Shown here piece after piece: positions 62,001-64,000 of a stretch of DNA of 64,000 bases. The stretch covers positions 62,001-126,000 of the forward strand of contig BGZK01001454.1 in the NCBI GenBank assembly GCA_005406025.1, written 5' to 3'. The translations under genes and the position numbers were made by a program. The notes under the pieces were generated by a model that saw nothing but the letters and a program-made list of their open reading frames with translations, was not told the DNA's origin and ran no database searches. Source of the stretch: Eumeta japonica. Lineage: Eukaryota > Arthropoda > Insecta > Lepidoptera > Psychidae. Each line of letters begins with the position of its first letter. Within the stretch, counting starts at the first letter, position 1.

Positions 62001-62234
62001 AAAAATGTATCAAAAGTTGAGAGTTGTTCTGGACAATGGGAAATAATTTCCCACTTAATTATAATTTGCTTTGAAATACCGGATAATGGGAAATAATTTC
62101 CCACCGCAAAACCCCCATTTCCCACCTGTTTACACAAAAAGGAATCTTTTTTTCCAAATCTTCATAACCCACTTACCTAAAAACCAAGACCAATTTTCAA
62201 TTTTCTCAAAAAATTTTTTTTATTTGATTAAGGG
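59074..62234 (+). mobile_element. piggyBac transposon, nearly intact
   Basis: TTAA target duplications lie at 59070-59073 and 62235-62238. Inverted ends are CCCTTAATTAAATA and its mate TATTTGATTAAGGG (13 of 14 match). Four copies of the palindrome GGGAAATAATTTCCC (or its complement) sit subterminally at 59090-59104, 59443-59457, 62038-62052 and 62088-62102. It carries a 688-codon open transposase frame. The total of 3161 bp makes it a candidate active or very recent element. Confidence 0.95.
59718..61833 (+). CDS. piggyBac transposase
   Basis: DDE transposase for precise TTAA cut-and-paste. The open frame is 59767-61833 (688 codons), but its first codon is TTG. The likely start is the ATG at 59718 (MDAKK), reached only if the A6 run at 59727-59732 were one base longer; a splice acceptor-like CTTACAG precedes it. 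The acidic N-terminus contains a tandem duplication of FNEV-x-Q-x-x-D-x-IDVPMEEFLAD (about residues 115-170). Catalytic aspartates, by residue in the 688 frame: D350 (SIDECMVKFKGRSS), D427 (VSFDNFF) and D539 (MGGVDLFDHF). C-terminal cysteine-rich domain: CRFCSTKEKEQRTKIQCSTC then CAKNCFKTFH. It is slightly longer than the classic 594-residue piggyBac enzyme. Confidence 0.93.
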
Positions 62235-62238
62235 TTAA

Positions 62239-64000
62239 TGAGATCATGATCAAGTGTAGGATAAAGGTTTCAAAAAAAATTAAAATCTTGGCCAAGAATC
62301 TTTGTCGAGACGGTTGGAGCCGTGGGCAAAAACTAATAACCCATAAATATAAGCTCAATCAGTCATATGTATAATAAGACTTTGTTTTGATAGTCACGTT
62401 CCTTTAAATAAAACAAAGCTTACATTATAAATATCTCTTTATTAAATACATTTTTTTTCATAAACTACGTCATTCGACATAGTCTAATACGTTAATACTT
62501 ATACACATATATATCTCTTTTTTTTGGACAATCATAAAATTAGGTGTTATCAGATATTGAATACGTTTTAAATATATTTCAACCCACTTTCATTATTGTA
62601 TATTACTTGCCAAAATAAATAGAAGAATGTTCTCCATATAAAATCCAGTGATAGTTTAATGTCGAGACCAAGGTTCTATTTCCAATTCAAAGCAACTGCA
62701 GATAGGGGGATTAATACTGTGAGTCCTTATTATTAATTTTGAGTTTTTCTAAACATAAATAACTGGTTCATTTAAGAACTTTAGTCGTTAATAACAAAGA
62801 AAATATCGTGAACAAAACCCATACTTTAAAAGTGGATTGAAACTGGGTAGATAATAATCTTGTGTGAAATCTACATAACAACATTGGGCTCGCAACCTAT
62901 TGTGTATGGTTCAATTAATTATGTACGAAACGTGGACGCGCAATAAATTTTGACATGTTTTGTTAGGTACGCCGTATTAGAAATAATGGCTTAGATTTAG
63001 AAAAAGAAAGAAATATACATAATGCATTACAGTTAATAATTATTCTTACCAGATTTGTACTATTTTCTAATATTATGGTTCTTCATACTACAAACTACTA
63101 AATTTTTGTACTTATGTACATAAATTGACCAAATTTTATATTTCGTATATATAATATAACAAAAATGGTTAACGCAAATGTATTTCTTTCACCATGAGAA
63201 CTCGATCGCATACGGTCAGTTTGCTTTGCTTACCAATCTGGTTTCTTTTATGATTAGATAATTAAATAAAATCCGCTTTAAATTAAAAATTAAGTAACAA
63301 AACCAACTTAATACTAGATTTAATAGTTTTAACAATTCTTTTAGATGACTCTTTTCGTTTCAATTACTTAATTATTATTGTTACAATCGCTTTTAATAAA
63401 GGAATAAAATATCTGTAAAGAGAAAACATGGAAACCTTATAATTTATATAACTTTCCCGAAAAAAGCATAATTCCATAAAAGTGACGATTCTATGCTGTA
63501 ATACTAGCTTTTGCATGCAACTTTTTCTGAATTTTTGTCCTCTTTGGTGCGCTATTATGAAAAATAAGTGTAACATTTTACGTGTTTTCCATGATTGATG
63601 TCATTGCGTATGATTTTAATTACCCCACTGCCAAAGCATATCCTCTCACAAACCTTTTATTTCAGATTGAAAGGCTAAGACTTTAAGCACTATACGCTGG
63701 TTTAGTGCGTATGGAGGGTAGTCAAAGGCAATCGTCGCCGATGCAATGACATCATTCAAGATTAACGGCTTTTCGAGTAACACAGCTAGTGGTGTGACTA
63801 AGTCAAAAACTCATCAGTAGAGCCGTCTTAGGCTATATGGGGGCCCTTGGGTAGACAGAGGCTAGATCCTTGGGCATATAAATTCAGAGCCCTTAGACAC
63901 AGAGCCGGAGTCCTTAGGCTCAGGACATTGGCGTTTGGACACACAGAGCTTGGGAATATTTCAAAAACTAGTACACCAATGAAAATAGAATTTCATGATG
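62239..64000. other. AT-rich right flank
   Basis: No gene is supported. A repeat end (GGAGCCGTGGGCAAAAACTAA) lies at 62318-62338, related to that at 50680-50700. A GC-richer stretch from about 63815 to 63960 (GAGCCGTCTTAGGCTATATG and onward) looks like the start of another interspersed repeat running out of the window. Confidence 0.4.

Overview
This window is a stretch of AT-rich insect nuclear DNA, most likely from a moth or butterfly. The evidence is exon-intron structure with GT/AG splice sites, a tRNA-derived SINE ending in a lepidopteran-type tail, LINE 3' ends of a type familiar from Lepidoptera, and a mix of piggyBac, mariner, Helitron, Copia, Penelope-like and hAT elements. The species call is inference; the element families are read directly from protein motifs, terminal repeats and target-site duplications.

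Two host genes can be supported. The first is a 14-exon C2H2 zinc-finger gene on the + strand (2276-34591). I built it by joining exons whose splice phases match at every junction. It has six N-terminal fingers, a roughly 900-residue low-complexity exon with degenerate internal repeats, five more fingers, and a last finger that lies beyond an in-frame TGA. The second is a compact 3-exon gene on the - strand (51517-52186) whose product matches NR2C2AP (TRA16).

Most of the rest is mobile DNA. Introns of the zinc-finger gene hold two full-length dead mariners (4217-5440 and 9791-11047), LINE fragments with a nested jockey-like insertion (5920-9180), a short Helitron (13452-14522), a SINE (15388-15672), a large decayed Helitron (about 20030-25402), a LINE 3' end, a MITE, and an antisense Copia element with near-identical LTRs (28593-33005). 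Downstream come a palindromic Tc1/mariner-like MITE, a 24-copy satellite of about 119 bp with an eight-monomer higher-order pattern (37730-40572), a long-inverted-repeat element, a Penelope-like fragment with a GIY-YIG domain, and a broken piggyBac (46224-49167).

The right third holds small MITEs, NR2C2AP, two arrays of a 46-bp satellite in opposite orientation flanking a long-TIR pogo-like transposon (53050-57975), a hAT MITE with a perfect 8-bp duplication (58838-59033), and a nearly intact piggyBac with a 688-codon open frame (59074-62234).

One theme runs through the window. Nearly every broken reading frame, including those in the very young Copia element, breaks at a short A/T homopolymer, usually one base short. 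This suggests uncorrected long-read homopolymer errors and changes how the 'pseudogene' calls should be read.
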